Of a DNA stretch of 64,000 nucleotides, positions 44,223-52,647 are shown in pieces. Position 1 is the first letter of the stretch. Each line of letters begins with the position of its first letter. This DNA comes from Streptomyces actinomycinicus. Lineage in GTDB: Bacteria > Actinomycetota > Actinomycetes > Streptomycetales > Streptomycetaceae. Below the pieces are notes generated by a model, which did no database searches, was not told the DNA's origin, and worked only from the letters and a program-made list of their open reading frames with translations. Both the position numbers and the translations under genes were made by a program. The stretch spans positions 62,001 through 126,000 of the forward strand of contig NZ_JAERRK010000014.1 in NCBI RefSeq assembly GCF_016741775.1, read 5' to 3'.

Positions 44223-45370
44223 AGGAGCACGCCTGGACGCGCTGGCCCTCGCGTGAAGCGCTCGGCCGCGCGGGAGTCTCCCGGCCCCGCCGCATGCTCA
44301 CCTGGGCTGTCAGGCTGGTGCTGATCGGCCTGCTGCTGTGGGCCGCGTTCAGCCGGAAGCACCTGGGCATCTGGGGTGCGCTCGCCGCTGCCGCGACGGT
44401 CCTGCTGGCCGGCCTCGTCTCCTGGGCCTTCTTCCGCACGACGTACGCGCACCGGCTGGTGCCCTCCCTGGCGCTCATCACCGTGCTTCTGGGCATCGCG
44501 GTCACGGCACAGGCCACAGGCTTCGAAGGACCGGCCCTGGTGATCTGGTGCGGGTGCGGGATCTCCGCCCTGGAGAGACTGCCCCTGGCAGCCGCCCTGC
44601 CCGTGACATCGGTGGCCCTGGCCTCATACTCCGCGTTCAACAACGACGTGTGGCTGACCACCGCGGCGACCGTGGTGGGCATGGCCCTCGCCGGCTACGT
44701 CCTCAGGCTGGACGCGGAAGCCCGCGGCAGTGCACAGCGACTGCTCGCCCAGGAACGCGCCGCTCGGCTCGCCGAGGCGGAGTCGGCGGCGCTGGCCGAG
44801 CGGGCGCGCATCGCACGGGAGATCCACGACGTACTGGCCCACAGCCTCTCGGCGCAGCTCGTGCACCTGGAGGCGGCCCGGCTGCTGATCGAGAACGGCG
44901 CGGACCGCGAGCGGATCCTGGAACGGGTGGTGGCGGCCCGGGGAATGGCCCGCGACGGCCTCGCCGAGACCCGGCAGGCGCTGTCCGCGCTGCGCGGAGA
45001 GCTGACCCCGCTGGAGGACTTCCTGAGCGAGCTGGTCAGCACGGCCGACGGCGCCGAGGTCACCGTCACGGGTGAGAGCAGACCGCTGCCGGCCGAGGCG
45101 TCCCAGGCCGTACGGCGGGTCGCGCAGGAGGCGCTGACGAACGTCCGCAAGCATGCCCAGGGCGCCAAGGTGCAGGTGAGGCTCGACTACCACGAGCACG
45201 AAGTGACATTGGACGTACGGGACTCGGGGGGACGGCCGGGCGAACTCGGCGATGCCGGAGCCGGGTACGGTCTGCTGGGGATGCGTGAACGTGCCGAACT
45301 GCTGGGCGGTTCGCTGGACGCGGGGCCGGACGAGGAGGGGTTCGTGGTGACGCTGAAGGTGCCCGGATGA
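44219..45370 (+). CDS. Sensor histidine kinase, NarL type
   Basis: 383-residue kinase. Residues about 25-165 hold six or more transmembrane helices without a large sensor loop, so a membrane-embedded stimulus is likely. The phosphoacceptor is His in REIHDVLAHSLSAQL (HisKA_3), followed by a dimer helix and the ATPase domain with QEALTNVRKHAQGA and GYGLLGMRERAEL. A pentad-spaced LALAEAESAAL coiled segment precedes the His. The ATG at 44219 overlaps the upstream stop. The response regulator start overlaps its own stop, so one operon. Confidence 0.94.
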   Translation: MKEHAWTRWPSREALGRAGVSRPRRMLTWAVRLVLIGLLLWAAFSRKHLGIWGALAAAATVLLAGLVSWAFFRTTYAHRLVPSLALITVLLGIAVTAQATGFEGPALVIWCGCGISALERLPLAAALPVTSVALASYSAFNNDVWLTTAATVVGMALAGYVLRLDAEARGSAQRLLAQERAARLAEAESAALAERARIAREIHDVLAHSLSAQLVHLEAARLLIENGADRERILERVVAARGMARDGLAETRQALSALRGELTPLEDFLSELVSTADGAEVTVTGESRPLPAEASQAVRRVAQEALTNVRKHAQGAKVQVRLDYHEHEVTLDVRDSGGRPGELGDAGAGYGLLGMRERAELLGGSLDAGPDEEGFVVTLKVPG

Positions 45371-46050
45371 CGGAGACGGAAGGGAGTGGGAAGCCTGCGC
45401 GGGTCGTGGTGGCCGACGACCAGACCGTGGTCCGTGAGGGCATCGTGATGCTGCTCGGACTGCTGCCCGGTCTGGAGGTCGTCGGCGCCGCGGGCGATGG
45501 TGAGGAGGCGGTGCGGCTGGTCGGGGAACTGGCTCCGGACGTGGTCCTGATGGATCTCCGGATGCCCCGCTGCGACGGTGTGGAGGCCACCCGGCGGATC
45601 CGGGCGCAGTATCCGGGAACCCAGGTGGTGGTGCTGACGACGTACGCGGACGACGACTCGCTGTTCCCCGCGCTGCGGGCCGGTGCCAAGGGGTACCTGA
45701 CCAAGGACGCGGGCGGGGACGAGATCGTACGCGCCGTGCAGAGCGTGCTGTCGGGAGATGCGGGGCTCTCGCCCAGCGTCCAGCGCAGGTTGCTGGAGCG
45801 GCTGTCCCAGCCCGAGCCGCCACCGGCTCCGGCCGAGGCGCCCGACGGGCTCACCGCGCGGGAGACCGAGGTCCTGGTGCTGATCGCCGAAGGCCTCAAC
45901 AACCAGGAGATCGCGCGCAGACTGAACGTGTCGACCGCCACCGTGAAGACGCACATCAACAACCTCTTCGCCAAGACGGGCCTCAAGGACCGCGCGCAGG
46001 CCGTGCGTTACGCCTACACCAAGGGCCTCGCACGGCCACCCGCCGGGTGA
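45367..46050 (+). CDS. NarL/LuxR-type response regulator
   Basis: 227-residue partner of the kinase at 44219. The receiver has VVADDQTVVREG and the phosphoacceptor Asp in VVLMDLRMPRCDG; TTYADDDSLFPALRAGAKGYLTKD is the back half. The DNA-binding LuxR HTH is LTARETEVLVLIAEGLNNQEIARRLNVS with STATVKTHINNLFAK. The ATG at 45367 overlaps the kinase stop by one base pattern ATGA. Likely controls its own operon or the DUF485/symporter genes downstream (43 bases on), but this is inference. Confidence 0.95.
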   Translation: MTETEGSGKPARVVVADDQTVVREGIVMLLGLLPGLEVVGAAGDGEEAVRLVGELAPDVVLMDLRMPRCDGVEATRRIRAQYPGTQVVVLTTYADDDSLFPALRAGAKGYLTKDAGGDEIVRAVQSVLSGDAGLSPSVQRRLLERLSQPEPPPAPAEAPDGLTARETEVLVLIAEGLNNQEIARRLNVSTATVKTHINNLFAKTGLKDRAQAVRYAYTKGLARPPAG

Positions 46051-46092
46051 GTCACCTGATGGGGTGAAGAGCCCGAGGAAGAAGAGTCGGGG

Positions 46093-46668
46093 ATGCTCCC
46101 GGTCTGTCCATCCTTGGGCATGCAGTCAAGCAACGGTCGTTCCCACGGCACCGGGGACGGTCCCGAGAGTTCCGCCGGGCACCGGGAAGAACACGGCGCA
46201 GCCGCCCACGAGGTGCCCTTCGAGGACCCTTGGTACGACGCCCTGGCGGCGGGCTGGGGCGAGCTGGACGGTACCGGCAGGCCGGCGCCGGCCGTGCCGC
46301 CTGCGCGGGGCGAGGCGGGCGCCACGGCACCGCGCACCCGCGACGTGTATCTCGAGGTGCAGCGGAGCGAAGCCTTCCAGGAGGTGCGCAGCAGGTACCG
46401 GCGGTTCGTGGTGCCGGGAGTCGCCGCCTTCCTCGTCTGGTACGCGGCGTACGTGATCGCCGCGACGACCGCGCCCGGGCTGATGGCTCGGCCGGTGGTG
46501 GGCGCGGTGAACGTGGCACTGCTCGCGGGCCTCGGACAGTTCATCAGCACGTTCCTGCTCACCTGGGCCTACGCCCGGCATGCCAGGCTGCGCCGGGACC
46601 GGGCCGCGCTGGAGCTGCGCTGGGACACCCAGGAACTGACCCGGGGTGTGCAGGGGGGTGCTTCGTGA
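46093..46668 (+). CDS. DUF485 membrane protein
   Basis: 191-residue partner protein of acetate-type sodium:solute symporters. Residues 1-105 are a soluble Gly/Glu-rich region (PFEDPWYDALAAGWGELDGTG), then EAFQEVRSRYRRFVVPG and two transmembrane helices (AAFLVWYAAYVIAATTA, AVNVALLAGLGQFISTFLLTWAY) of DUF485. The start is ATG at 46093 or 46120. The stop overlaps the symporter GTG. Such pairs are always adjacent in actinobacteria. Confidence 0.85.
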   Translation: MLPVCPSLGMQSSNGRSHGTGDGPESSAGHREEHGAAAHEVPFEDPWYDALAAGWGELDGTGRPAPAVPPARGEAGATAPRTRDVYLEVQRSEAFQEVRSRYRRFVVPGVAAFLVWYAAYVIAATTAPGLMARPVVGAVNVALLAGLGQFISTFLLTWAYARHARLRRDRAALELRWDTQELTRGVQGGAS

Positions 46669-48260
46669 CCGGTGGCCATCAGACCCTGGCCCTGCTGCTG
46701 TTCAGCGCTTTCGTGGCGGTCACCCTGGGGATCACGACCTGGGTGAGTCGCGGGCGGCACGGCTCGGCGGAGGAGTTCTACGCCGGCGGGCGGTTGTTCT
46801 CCCCGATGGAGAATGGTTTTGCCATCGCGGGCGACTACATGTCGGCGGCGTCCTTCCTCGGGATAAGCGGGCTCATCGCGCTGTACGGGTACGACGGGCT
46901 GCTGTACGGGGTGGGATTCCTCGTGGCGTGGCTGGTCGTGCTGTTCCTGGTGGCGGAACTGGTGCGCAACTGCGGGCGGTTCACCCTCGCCGACGTGGTG
47001 GCCGCGCGGATGAGCGAACGGCCGGTACGGATCGCCGCGGGAACCGCGTCGGTCACGGTGTCCGTTCTCTATCTGGTGGCGCAGATGGTCGGCGCGGGCA
47101 GTCTGGTGGCGCTGCTGTTGGGACAGACCGGCGAGGCGGCTCAATCGTGGGCGGTCATCGGGGTCGGCGCGCTCATGGTGATCTACGTGTCGTTGGGAGG
47201 GATGAGGGCCACCACCTGGATCCAGATCGTGAAGGCGGTCCTGCTGATCGGTGGGACGGTCGCGCTGACCGTGCTCGTTCTGCTGCGGTTCCACGGAGAC
47301 GTCGACCGGCTGCTGCTCACCGCAGCCGACCGCAGCGGACACGGCAAGGCGTTCCTGGCGCCCGGCCTGAGGTACGGCGGGGACTGGACCTCCCGGCTCG
47401 ACTTCATCAGCCTGGGGATCGCACTGGTGCTGGGCACGGCGGGCCTGCCCCACATCCTGTCCCGCTTCTACACCGTGCCGACCGCGCGGGCCGCCCGCCG
47501 TTCCGTGGTGTGGTCCGTCGGACTGATCGGCAGCTTCTACCTGATGACGATCGTCCTCGGCTTCGGAGCGGCCGCGCTGGTCGGGCCGGACGCCGTGCGC
47601 CGTTCGAACGCGGCCGGTAACACCGCGGTGCCTCTTCTCGCTCTCGACCTGGGCGGCGGGGCGGGCTCCACCGGCGGAACGGTACTGTTCGCGATCGTCG
47701 CCGCGATCGCCTTCGCCACGATCCTCGCGGTCGTCGCCGGTATCACGCTCGCCTCCTCCGCCTCGGTCGCCCACGACCTGTACGCCTCGCTGCGCCGGCC
47801 GCGCGGCAAGGCCCCGCGCAGTGAGGTGGCCGTGGCACGGTGCGCCGCGGTGGGCATCGGAATCGTGGCGATCGCGCTCGGTCTGCTGGCCCGCGATCTC
47901 AACGTCGCCTTCCTCGTGGGGCTCGCCTTCGCGGTCGCCGCATCGGCGAATCTGCCGGTCCTGCTCTACTCGCTGTTCTGGCGCGGCTTCACCACGCGGG
48001 GCGCGGTGTGGGCGGTGTACGGCGGACTTTTCCCGGCGATCGGGCTCGTGCTGCTGTCCCCGGTGGTGTCCGGCAGCCCGGGTTCGCTGTTCCCGGGTGT
48101 CGACTTCCAGTACTTCCCGCTGGAGAACCCGGGCATCGTCTCCATCCCGCTCGGCTTTCTGGCCGGCTGGCTGGGCACGGTCATGTCGGACGAGGTCGCC
48201 GACGAGGCCAAGTACGCCGAGACGGAGGTGCGTTCGCTGACCGGGGCCGGGGCGGTGTAG
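46665..48260 (+). CDS. Cation:acetate/carboxylate symporter (SSS family)
   Basis: 531-residue ActP-like transporter with about 13 helices. Diagnostic parts are RHGSAEEFYAGGRLFSPMENGFAIAGDYMSAASFLGISG near the N-terminus and SLGGMRATTWIQIVKAVLLIGG in the sodium-site region, with AAAIVGPDA-like and GLPHILSRFYTVP segments. The GTG at 46665 overlaps the DUF485 stop. Substrate is probably acetate, propionate or another small carboxylate, by homology. The gene is convergent with a CitB-type regulator, with only 18 bases between stops. Confidence 0.92.
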   Translation: MTGGHQTLALLLFSAFVAVTLGITTWVSRGRHGSAEEFYAGGRLFSPMENGFAIAGDYMSAASFLGISGLIALYGYDGLLYGVGFLVAWLVVLFLVAELVRNCGRFTLADVVAARMSERPVRIAAGTASVTVSVLYLVAQMVGAGSLVALLLGQTGEAAQSWAVIGVGALMVIYVSLGGMRATTWIQIVKAVLLIGGTVALTVLVLLRFHGDVDRLLLTAADRSGHGKAFLAPGLRYGGDWTSRLDFISLGIALVLGTAGLPHILSRFYTVPTARAARRSVVWSVGLIGSFYLMTIVLGFGAAALVGPDAVRRSNAAGNTAVPLLALDLGGGAGSTGGTVLFAIVAAIAFATILAVVAGITLASSASVAHDLYASLRRPRGKAPRSEVAVARCAAVGIGIVAIALGLLARDLNVAFLVGLAFAVAASANLPVLLYSLFWRGFTTRGAVWAVYGGLFPAIGLVLLSPVVSGSPGSLFPGVDFQYFPLENPGIVSIPLGFLAGWLGTVMSDEVADEAKYAETEVRSLTGAGAV

Positions 48261-48278
48261 CCGAGCCGTGCGGGCCCG

Positions 48279-48971
48279 TCAGGGCGCCACCCAGGCGTAC
48301 CGGTGTTCCGGGCGGCCGGTGTCCCCGTACTTCAGGGACAGGCGGAGACGGCCCGCCTGTTCCAGGTGGCGGAGGTAGCGCTGGGCGGTGGAGCGGCTCA
48401 GGCCGGTGCGGGCGGCCACCTCGTGGGCCGAGAGCGGCTGGTCGGCGCGGTGGAGCACCCCGCAGATCAGGTCGGTCGTGGGCTCCGACTGCCCACTGGG
48501 CAGCCCGGGGGCGGAGGGGGCGGGGGCGGTGCGCAGGGCGCCGAAGATCCGGTCGACCTGATCCTGGCCCGTCAGACCCCGGCCGCCGACCCGGTCGACG
48601 GTACGGCGCAGGGCGGCGTAGGAGTCCAGGCGGGCGCGCAACGCGGTGAAGGTGAACGGCTTGACGAGGTAGTGCAGGGCGCCCAGACGCATGGCCTGCT
48701 GGACGGTCGTCACATCGCTGGCCGCCGTGATCATGATGACGTCGGTGCGGTGGCCCTGCTCGCGCATCCGGTGGACGAGTTGCAGGCCGGTCTGGTCCGG
48801 CAGGTAGTGGTCGAGCAGGACCAGGTCGATGGTGCCGCGTTCGACGGCGGCCAGGGCCTGGGCGGCGCTGTGCGCGCGGCCGGTCACCCGGAAGCCGGGA
48901 ACCTTTCCCACGTACTTGGCGTTGATCTCGGCGACGCGGAAGTCGTCGTCCACCACCAGGACGTCAATCAT
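48279..48971 (-). CDS. CitB/DcuR-type response regulator A
   Basis: 230-residue regulator. The receiver starts MIDVLVVDDDFRVAEINAKYV with the Asp in VLLDHYLPDQTGL, MITAASDVTTVQQA and YLVKPF; the C-terminal half is a CitB-type HTH (LSAHEVAARTGLSRSTAQRYLRHLEQAGRL). Its close paralogue lies at 51967-52647 (shared SLKYGD.GRPEHRY ends). No kinase is next to this copy; the nearest CitA-type kinase is at 52647. It diverges from the ABC importer gene at 49129, with repeated half-sites between, so it likely controls that operon. Confidence 0.93.
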   Translation of the reverse strand: MIDVLVVDDDFRVAEINAKYVGKVPGFRVTGRAHSAAQALAAVERGTIDLVLLDHYLPDQTGLQLVHRMREQGHRTDVIMITAASDVTTVQQAMRLGALHYLVKPFTFTALRARLDSYAALRRTVDRVGGRGLTGQDQVDRIFGALRTAPAPSAPGLPSGQSEPTTDLICGVLHRADQPLSAHEVAARTGLSRSTAQRYLRHLEQAGRLRLSLKYGDTGRPEHRYAWVAP

Positions 48972-49031
48972 CAGGCCTCTCCTTCAAGGCCGCCGAGCGT
49001 TGAGCCCGTGTTCGGCTCCGCAGTTGTAGCG

Positions 49032-49083
49032 CGAGCAAAACGAGCACAACAGGCTCTTGCGAGCAAAAGAACGGCTTGTGCTC
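49032..49083. promoter_or_regulatory. Repeated GAGCAMAA half-sites
   Basis: CGAGCAAAA at 49032-49040, CGAGCACAA at 49041-49049, CGAGCAAAA at 49060-49068 and the reverse TTGTGCTC at 49076-49083. The first and third are embedded in identical 10-mers GCGAGCAAAA 28 bp apart. They lie between divergent response regulator A and the ABC importer genes, an obvious place for the regulator to bind. Confidence 0.6.
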
Positions 49084-49128
49084 ACAAGACTCCTGCGGTG
49101 CCCGGGGCCACACCTACCGTCCCGCCCC

Positions 49129-49944
49129 ATGAGCGCACACACCAGCCCCGCCATCGAGCTGCGGGGCGCGAGCAAGGCCTTCAGAACCCCGTCCGGCGGG
49201 CTGCACACCGCCGTGCGGGGCCTGGACTTCACCGTGGGGCGCGGTGAGTTCGTGGCCGTCGTAGGACCCACCGGATGCGGCAAGTCCACCACGCTGACAC
49301 TGGTCAGCGGTTTGGAGGAGCCCACCGAGGGCGATGTGCTGGTGGCCGGGGAGCCGGTCGACGGCGTGGGTGACAAGGTCGGCTTCGTCTTCCAGCAGGA
49401 CGCCACCTTCCCCTGGCGGACCGTGCTGTCGAACGTCATGGCGGGCCCGCGCTTCCGGGGCGTACCCAAGACGGAGGCCAGGGAGAAGGCCCGCGAGTGG
49501 CTGGCCCGGGTCGGACTCGCGGCCTTCGAGGACCGCTATCCGCACCAGCTCTCCGGCGGCCAGCGCAAGCGGGTCGCCCTGGCGGCCACGTTCGTCAACG
49601 ACCCCGAGATCCTCCTGATGGACGAGCCGTTCTCGGCGCTCGACGTGCAGACCCGGGCCCTGATGTCGGACGAGCTGCTGGAACTGTGGGAGGGCACCGG
49701 CGCCTCGGTCGTCTTCGTCACCCACGACCTGGAGGAGTCCATCGCGCTGGCCGACAAGGTTGTCGTCATGACCGCCGGCCCCGCGACCGTGAAGCAGGTC
49801 TTCGACATCGACCTGCCGCGGCCACGGAAGGTCGAGGCGGTGCGCCTGGAACCACGGTTCATCGAGATCTACCGCGAGATCTGGGAGTCCCTCGGCGAAG
49901 AGGTCCGCATCACCCGTGAGAGAGGTGCCGCCCATGTCGCCTGA
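49129..49944 (+). CDS. ABC importer ATPase, NitT/TauT family
   Basis: 271-residue ATPase. Walker A is GPTGCGKST, Q-loop VFQQDATFPW, signature LSGGQRKR, Walker B ILLMDEPFSALD and H-loop THD (FVTHDLEES). The FPWRTVLSNV region is typical of the nitrate/sulfonate/taurine group. The ATG at 49129 gives the usual start; the permease gene overlaps its end by 11 bases. The three-gene operon supplies one importer together with a permease and a binding protein. Substrate unknown. Confidence 0.93.
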   Translation: MSAHTSPAIELRGASKAFRTPSGGLHTAVRGLDFTVGRGEFVAVVGPTGCGKSTTLTLVSGLEEPTEGDVLVAGEPVDGVGDKVGFVFQQDATFPWRTVLSNVMAGPRFRGVPKTEAREKAREWLARVGLAAFEDRYPHQLSGGQRKRVALAATFVNDPEILLMDEPFSALDVQTRALMSDELLELWEGTGASVVFVTHDLEESIALADKVVVMTAGPATVKQVFDIDLPRPRKVEAVRLEPRFIEIYREIWESLGEEVRITRERGAAHVA

Positions 49945-50800
49945 GGTCCTCAGCACCCCCGTCGTCGACACCGCCAAAACCGTTCCCGGTCGGGCGCAGT
50001 CCCGCGCCCGGGCGGCGCGTCGGCGCAGGATCCTCGTCAGCATCGCGCGCCTGGTTCTCCTGGTAGCTGTTCTCGGACTGTGGGAGATGTTGTCCCGGGC
50101 CGAGGTCATCGATCCGTTCAACTTCTCGATGCCCTCCAAGATCTGGGACCAGATCTACACCTGGGTGACCCACGGGACCGCGCTCGGCTCTCTGGGCGAG
50201 CAGATCTGGTACACGCTGTACGAGGCTCTGCTCGGCTGGGTCATCGGAGTGGTCGCCGGTATCCTGCTCGGTATTGCTCTCGGGCGGATCAGATTGCTCG
50301 CCGAGGTTCTTGGTCCATACATCAAGGTGCTCAACTCGATTCCCCGGATCGTGCTGGCACCCATCTTCCTGATCTGGTTCGGTCTGGGACCGTCGTCCAA
50401 AGTGGCCTCCGCCGTGGTCCTCGTCTTCTTCCCCGTGTTCTTCAACGCCTTCCAGGGCGCCCGGGAGGTCGACCGCAACCTCGTGGCCAACGCCCGCATA
50501 CTCGGCGCGAGCGACCGCAGGGTGACCCTGCAGGTGGTCATCCCGTCGGCCACCTCCTGGATCTTCACCAGCCTCCACGTGAGCTTCGGCTTCGCCCTCA
50601 TCGGCGCCATCGTCGGCGAGTACATCGGCGCGACCAAGGGCATCGGCCTGCTCGTCGCGCAGTCGCAGAACACCTTCAACGCGGCCGGGGTGTACGCCGC
50701 CATGGTCATCCTCGCGGTCGTCGCCCTCGTCGCCGAGGGGCTGCTGACCTTCGCCGAGCGCCGCATCTTCCGCTGGAAGCCGACCGGTTCCGACAGCTGA
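49934..50800 (+). CDS. ABC importer permease, NitT/TauT family
   Basis: 288-residue membrane permease with about six helices (LVLLVAVLGLWEML, LLGWVIGVVAGILLGIAL, SSKVASAVVLVFFPVFFNAF, VSFGFALIGAIVGEYIG). The EAA loop is NLVANARILGASDRRVTLQVVIP. The N-terminal 35 residues are Arg/Ala rich. The ATG at 49934 is preferred to GTG at 49916. The last residues TGSDS are encoded by the first copy of a 17-bp tandem repeat. Confidence 0.92.
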   Translation: MSPEVLSTPVVDTAKTVPGRAQSRARAARRRRILVSIARLVLLVAVLGLWEMLSRAEVIDPFNFSMPSKIWDQIYTWVTHGTALGSLGEQIWYTLYEALLGWVIGVVAGILLGIALGRIRLLAEVLGPYIKVLNSIPRIVLAPIFLIWFGLGPSSKVASAVVLVFFPVFFNAFQGAREVDRNLVANARILGASDRRVTLQVVIPSATSWIFTSLHVSFGFALIGAIVGEYIGATKGIGLLVAQSQNTFNAAGVYAAMVILAVVALVAEGLLTFAERRIFRWKPTGSDS

Positions 50801-50832
50801 CCGGTTCCGACAGCTGACCGGTTCCGAGAGAT
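50782..50832 (+). repeat. 17-bp tandem repeat across the permease stop
   Basis: Three copies of GACCGGTTCCGACAGCT (the third differs at two places), start 50782, 50799, 50816. The first copy encodes the permease end; the stop TGA is made at the copy 1/copy 2 junction (50798-50800). Confidence 0.9.
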
Positions 50833-50895
50833 GACCCGCTCCATCCGCCACCCCCGCCCCCTCCCGCACCGCCCTCTCCCAAGGACGTGAACCGC

Positions 50896-51948
50896 ATGCG
50901 CAAGCCCGCCAGATACGCCTCCCTGGCCGCCGCCGGACTGCTCGCCCTCTCCTCGCTCACCGCCTGCGCCAACGACGCGGCCGGCTCCGCCGCCGACACC
51001 GGCAGCGGCGGCGGCAAGGGCGAAACCGTCAAGATCATGGTGGGCGGCCTGGACAAGGTCATCTACCTGCCCGCGATGCTCACGCAGCGCCTCGGCTACT
51101 TCCAGGCCGAGGGGCTGAACGTCCAGCTGCTCAGCGAGCCCGCCGGGGTCCAGGCCGAGACCGCGCTCGTCTCCGGCCAGGTGCAAGGGGCCGTCGGCTT
51201 CTACGACCACACCCTCGACCTGCAGGTGAAGGGCAAGGAGGTGGAGTCGGTCGTGCAGTTCTCGCACGCGCCCGGCGAGGTCGAGGTCGTCTCGGACAAG
51301 GCGGCCGGCGAACTCACCTCGCCCAAGGACTTCACGGGCCGCAAACTGGGCGTGACCGGACTCGGCTCCTCGACCGACTTCCTCACCAAGTACCTGGCCG
51401 TCAAGAACGGCGTGCGGATCAGTGACTTCACGCCGGTGGCGGTGGGGGCCGGGCCCACCTTCATCGCCGCGCTCCGGAACGGCGCGATCGACGGCGGCAT
51501 GACGACCGACCCGACCGTCGCGACGATCCTGGACAAGAAGGCGGGGAAGATCCTCATCGACATGCGCACTCCGGAAGGCTCACAGGAGGCGCTGGGCGGG
51601 CCGTACCCGTCGTCAAGTCTCTACATGCAGACGGACTGGGTGAAGGGACACAAGGACACCGTCCAGAAGTTGGTCAACGCATTCGTCAAGACGCTCAAGT
51701 GGATGTCCACGCACAGCGCGGACGACATCGCCGCCAAGATGCCCGCCGACTACTCCCAGGGCGACAAGGCCCTGTACGTGCAGGCCGTCAAGAGCACCCT
51801 GCCGATGTTCACGGACGACGGAGTGATGCCCCAGGGCGGTCCCGAGACCGTTGAGAAGGTGCTCAAGGCGTTCAACCCCAACATCAAGAATGCAGATGTC
51901 GACTTGACCAGGACTTACACGACGGAGTTCGTCAAGGCGGTCAAGTGA
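50896..51948 (+). CDS. ABC importer substrate-binding lipoprotein (NMT1/THI5-like)
   Basis: 350-residue binding protein. Signal and lipobox LSSLTAC place it on the outside of the membrane. The mature chain starts with a Gly/Ser linker, then KIMVGGLDKVIYLPAMLTQRLGYFQAEGLNVQLLSEP, the NMT1/THI5-like fold, and QVQGAVGFYDHTLDLQVKGK. The ATG at 50896 follows AAGGA. Homologues bind nitrate, sulfonates, thiamine precursors, riboflavin or aromatic acids; the fold does not tell which. It ends 18 bases before convergent response regulator B. Confidence 0.9.
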   Translation: MRKPARYASLAAAGLLALSSLTACANDAAGSAADTGSGGGKGETVKIMVGGLDKVIYLPAMLTQRLGYFQAEGLNVQLLSEPAGVQAETALVSGQVQGAVGFYDHTLDLQVKGKEVESVVQFSHAPGEVEVVSDKAAGELTSPKDFTGRKLGVTGLGSSTDFLTKYLAVKNGVRISDFTPVAVGAGPTFIAALRNGAIDGGMTTDPTVATILDKKAGKILIDMRTPEGSQEALGGPYPSSSLYMQTDWVKGHKDTVQKLVNAFVKTLKWMSTHSADDIAAKMPADYSQGDKALYVQAVKSTLPMFTDDGVMPQGGPETVEKVLKAFNPNIKNADVDLTRTYTTEFVKAVK

Positions 51949-51966
51949 CCGCTGCATGATGCACGT

Positions 51967-52647
51967 TCAGACGCGGGCCGCCCACTCGTAACGGTGTTCC
52001 GGGCGGCCCGCGTCACCGTACTTCAGGGTCAGCCGGGCCCGTCCGGTCCGCTTCAGGAGCTTCAGATACCGCTGGGCGGTCTGCCGGCTCACTCCGGTCC
52101 GTTCCGCGATCTCCTGGGCGGACAGGGGGCCGTCGGCGTTCATCAGCGCCTGCCGCACCAGCTCGGCCGTCGTGGGGGAGTGCCCCTTGGGCAGGCCGGG
52201 CTCGGACGGGGCGGACAGGGCGCCGAAGATGCGGTCCACCTCCGCCTGCTCGGCCTCGCCGCCGCCGTCCAGGGTGCGCCGCAGCTCGGCGTAAGCCTCC
52301 AGCTTGGCTCGCAGGCCCGCGAAGGCGAACGGTTTCACCAGGTACTGCAGCGCCCCGTGCCGCATGGCCGCCTGAACGGTCGAGACGTCCCGGGCCGCCG
52401 TCACCATGATCACGTCGGTCTGGTGGCCGCGCCGGCGCATCTCCTGGACGACCGCCAGGCCCGTGTCGTCGGGCAGGTAGTGGTCCATCAGGACCAGATC
52501 GAGCTGCGGCAGGGACTCGACCTGGCGCAGGGCCTCGGCCGCGGTGTGCGCCTCGCCGGCCACACGGAACCCGGGCACCTTCTCCACGTAGGCGGCGTTG
52601 ACCCGGGCCACCCGCGTGTCGTCGTCCACGACCAGCACCTCGATCAT
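51967..52647 (-). CDS. CitB/DcuR-type response regulator B
   Basis: 226-residue paralogue of regulator A: MIEVLVVDDDTRVARVNAAYV, Asp in VLMDHYLPDDTGL, MVTAARDVSTVQAAMRHGALQYLVKPFAF and HTH LSAQEIAERTGVSRQTAQRYLKLLKRTGRARL. The start ATG at 52647 overlaps the kinase stop (TGATG) with GAGGAGG upstream, so it is made with the kinase at 52647-54341. Probably senses carboxylates or the importer's substrate through that kinase. Confidence 0.94.
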   Translation of the reverse strand: MIEVLVVDDDTRVARVNAAYVEKVPGFRVAGEAHTAAEALRQVESLPQLDLVLMDHYLPDDTGLAVVQEMRRRGHQTDVIMVTAARDVSTVQAAMRHGALQYLVKPFAFAGLRAKLEAYAELRRTLDGGGEAEQAEVDRIFGALSAPSEPGLPKGHSPTTAELVRQALMNADGPLSAQEIAERTGVSRQTAQRYLKLLKRTGRARLTLKYGDAGRPEHRYEWAARV

